Made by a program: the position numbers and the translations under genes. Positions 5,725 through 6,955 of a stretch of 6,955 nt of DNA are shown one piece after another. Position 1 is the stretch's first letter. Every line of letters begins with the position of its first letter. The stretch is taken from contig JAFDHW010000124.1 in assembly GCA_019308705.1 (NCBI GenBank), positions 1 to 6,955 on the forward strand. The letters are read 5' to 3'. Source of the DNA: Deltaproteobacteria bacterium (lineage in GTDB: Bacteria; Desulfobacterota; Desulfobacteria; Desulfobacterales; Desulfatibacillaceae). Under the pieces are notes generated by a model, which was not told the origin of the DNA, made no database searches, and saw only the letters and a list, made by a program, of their open reading frames with translations.

Positions 5725-6726
5725 ATGCCGGAAAACATCCGCCTGGGCATCTCCTCCTGCCTGCTGGGAAACCCGGTCCGCTACAATGGCGGGCACAAGC
5801 TGGACCGCTGCCTGCGCGACGAGCTGGGAAAATATGTGGACTGGGTGCCCGTGTGCCCGGAGGTGGAGTGCGGTCTGGGCGTGCCCCGGGAGGCCATGCA
5901 CTTGACGGGCGACCCGGCCGCCCCGCGCCTGGTGACTTCCAGGACGGGCGTGGACCACACGGAAAGGATGCTGTCCTGGGCCTCCCGCAGGCTGGACGAG
6001 TTGGAGGCCGAGGGTCTGTGCGGGTTCGTGTTCAAGTCCCGGTCCCCCAGCTCGGGCATGAGGGGGGTCAAGGTCTACACCAAAGCCGGAATGCCCTCCA
6101 AGACCGGTCCCGGCCTGTTCGCCGGGGCGTTCATGGAGCGCTTTCCCCTGTTGCCCGTGGAGGACGAAGACCGCCTCAAAGACCCTATCCTGCGGGAAAA
6201 CTTTATCGAGCGCATCTTTGTGATGCACCGTTGGAAGGCCTACCTGAAAACCGGCGGCTCCATGAAGGGGCTGGCGGACTTCCACACCGGACACGAGCTC
6301 CTGATCATGGCCCACAGCCCCAAGGCCCTGAAGGCCCTGGGCCTTTTGGCGGCGAACGCCGAAGGCGCACCACCCGGGGAAGTGCACGACGCCTACCTGA
6401 AAACCCTCATGGCGACGCTTTCCCTGAAGGCCACGCTTGCCAAGAACACCAACGTGCTGAAGCACATCATGGGGCATTTCAAAAACCAACTCACCGCCGA
6501 TGAAAAGCAGGAGATGAAGCAGGTCATCGGCGAGTACCGCCAGGGGCTGGTCCCCTTGATCGTTTCCGTGACCCTCGTCAACCACTACGCGCGCAAGTTC
6601 GGCGACCCCTACCTGGAAAAACAGGTCTACCTCCACCCCTACGCCAGCGAGCTCAAGCTGCGGAACCACGCGGCTCCATCCAACCTCCTCCGGAACAGGC
6701 AAACCCGTGCCCGCCATGCGCCTTGA
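5725..6726 (+). CDS. DUF523 and DUF1722 two-domain protein (TudS-like + YbgA-like)
   Basis: Cytoplasmic protein of 333 residues. The ATG is preceded by AAGGGA (5712-5717) at good spacing. The N-terminal DUF523 domain (about 5-150) shows LGISSCLLGNPVRYNGGHK (7-25), VCPEVECGLGVPRE (43-56) and FKSRSPSSGMRGVKVY (103-118). The C-terminal DUF1722 domain (about 165-316), the part homologous to E. coli YbgA, shows DFHTGHELLIMAHSPK (185-200), LAKNTNVLKHIMGHFK (238-253) and the closing YLHPYASELKLRNH (302-315). An extra basic tail of 18 residues follows, rich in Arg. Characterised DUF523 proteins of the TudS type are iron-sulfur thiouracil desulfidases. Here Cys12 and Cys44 fit the expected cluster ligands, but the SPSSG loop has Ser where I recall many TudS-type proteins having Cys; Cys49 or Cys99 might serve instead. 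Desulfidase activity is therefore unproven. Confidence 0.9.
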   Translation: MPENIRLGISSCLLGNPVRYNGGHKLDRCLRDELGKYVDWVPVCPEVECGLGVPREAMHLTGDPAAPRLVTSRTGVDHTERMLSWASRRLDELEAEGLCGFVFKSRSPSSGMRGVKVYTKAGMPSKTGPGLFAGAFMERFPLLPVEDEDRLKDPILRENFIERIFVMHRWKAYLKTGGSMKGLADFHTGHELLIMAHSPKALKALGLLAANAEGAPPGEVHDAYLKTLMATLSLKATLAKNTNVLKHIMGHFKNQLTADEKQEMKQVIGEYRQGLVPLIVSVTLVNHYARKFGDPYLEKQVYLHPYASELKLRNHAAPSNLLRNRQTRARHAP

Positions 6727-6800
6727 CGCACCATGGGCAAAGGAAGTAGCCTTGATTTTCCCCCGCCACGAGGATTTTTCTCCGATGCGAAGCGAGCGCC

Positions 6801-6830
6801 GCCGCTGGCAGGAGCCACGCCCGGCTTTTT
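6801..6830 (+). terminator. Probable intrinsic terminator after the DUF523-DUF1722 gene
   Basis: GCCG (6801-6804) pairs with CGGC (6822-6825) and GGC (6807-6809) with GCC (6814-6816). The stem has an asymmetric internal loop (CT against ACGCC) and the apical loop AGGA, and is followed directly by TTTTT (6826-6830). It is imperfect but in the right place, 75 bases after the stop at 6726. The intervening 6727-6800 shows no gene. Confidence 0.5.
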
Positions 6831-6841
6831 GGGGACGACGG

Positions 6842-6955
6842 ATAGCCCGGATTATTCACGAAGCCTGATTTCCGTGCTGGCAAGGCTAGAGGGGTGAAGG
6901 CGTACTTTGGTACGCCGAGCCCCGATAACGCGGCCAGCGCGGAAATCGGGCGAGC
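6842..6955 (-). repeat. Palindromic intergenic repeat, nearly complete copy (cut by window end)
   Basis: The left arm, 6846-6886, is the exact reverse complement of positions 1-41. Within this copy, 6863-6881 pairs with 6933-6951 over 19 positions. Seventeen are Watson-Crick and two (T6866-G6948 and T6875-G6939) are G-U in RNA. The 51-base interior contains a 7-bp hairpin, GGCGTAC (6899-6905) with GTACGCC (6910-6916), loop TTTG. The outer right arm beyond 6955 is missing from the window and should end in a sequence like GTGAATAATCCGGG. No transposase is present. It resembles a MITE-like or structured-RNA dispersed repeat. Confidence 0.85.

Noticed and set aside
6653..6883. 76-codon minus-strand frame containing CPWC and starting inside the repeat
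   Set aside because: It overlaps the end of the DUF523-DUF1722 gene, the terminator and the repeat arm. The CxxC looks accidental, and there is no supporting start signal.
6842..6955. Insertion sequence or CRISPR array at the right edge
   Set aside because: No transposase reading frame accompanies the repeats, and there are only two or three copies without regular spacers, so neither call is supported.

Overview
The window is GC-rich, with a strong preference for G or C at third codon positions. It carries ordinary bacterial housekeeping genes plus several poorly characterised ones. Protein style (a ValS with extra CxxC pairs, a two-domain DUF523-DUF1722 protein, a WHy/LEA-type lipoprotein) and the intergenic palindromes suggest a Desulfobacterota (former Deltaproteobacteria) genome. 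That placement is an impression from sequence style, not a search result.

Layout, left to right. (1) Positions 1-45 are one arm of a palindromic repeat. (2) Positions 46-293 are non-coding and hold a candidate sigma70-like promoter with a perfect -35 box (149-154) inside a 6-5-6 palindrome, then a leader with two competing hairpins. (3) A 94-residue, very acidic protein of unknown function (294-578) is followed by two consecutive intrinsic-terminator-like hairpins (603-632 and 635-664). (4) valS (685-3342, valyl-tRNA synthetase) overlaps nadC (3332-4201, quinolinate phosphoribosyltransferase) by 11 bases, so the two are probably co-transcribed. (5) Convergent to nadC, only 12 bases away, is a LEA type 2/WHy-domain lipoprotein gene on the minus strand (4214-4789). 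(6) A divergent intergenic region (4790-5008) carries a 7-3-7 palindrome and folded AT-rich elements. (7) A cytoplasmic C39-like cysteine peptidase-fold protein follows (5009-5581). (8) A 143-base spacer contains a promoter-like sequence, a 7-8-7 palindrome and a possible degenerate copy of the repeat. (9) A DUF523+DUF1722 (TudS-like plus YbgA-like) protein lies at 5725-6726, followed by a terminator-like hairpin. (10) Positions 6842-6955 hold a second, larger copy of the palindromic repeat, cut by the window end.

The best non-genic observation is this repeat. Positions 1-41 and 6846-6886 are perfect reverse complements. The right-hand copy is itself a palindrome: a 19-pair stem whose only two non-Watson-Crick pairs are G-U compatible, enclosing a GTAC-containing hairpin. 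It looks like a dispersed, RNA-structured or MITE-like element. The second point of interest is the double terminator immediately upstream of valS, which would force valS-nadC expression to depend on read-through or attenuation unless an unseen promoter exists. No transposase, CRISPR array, tRNA, rRNA or obvious defence system was found. Functional links between the two halves of the window are not evident.
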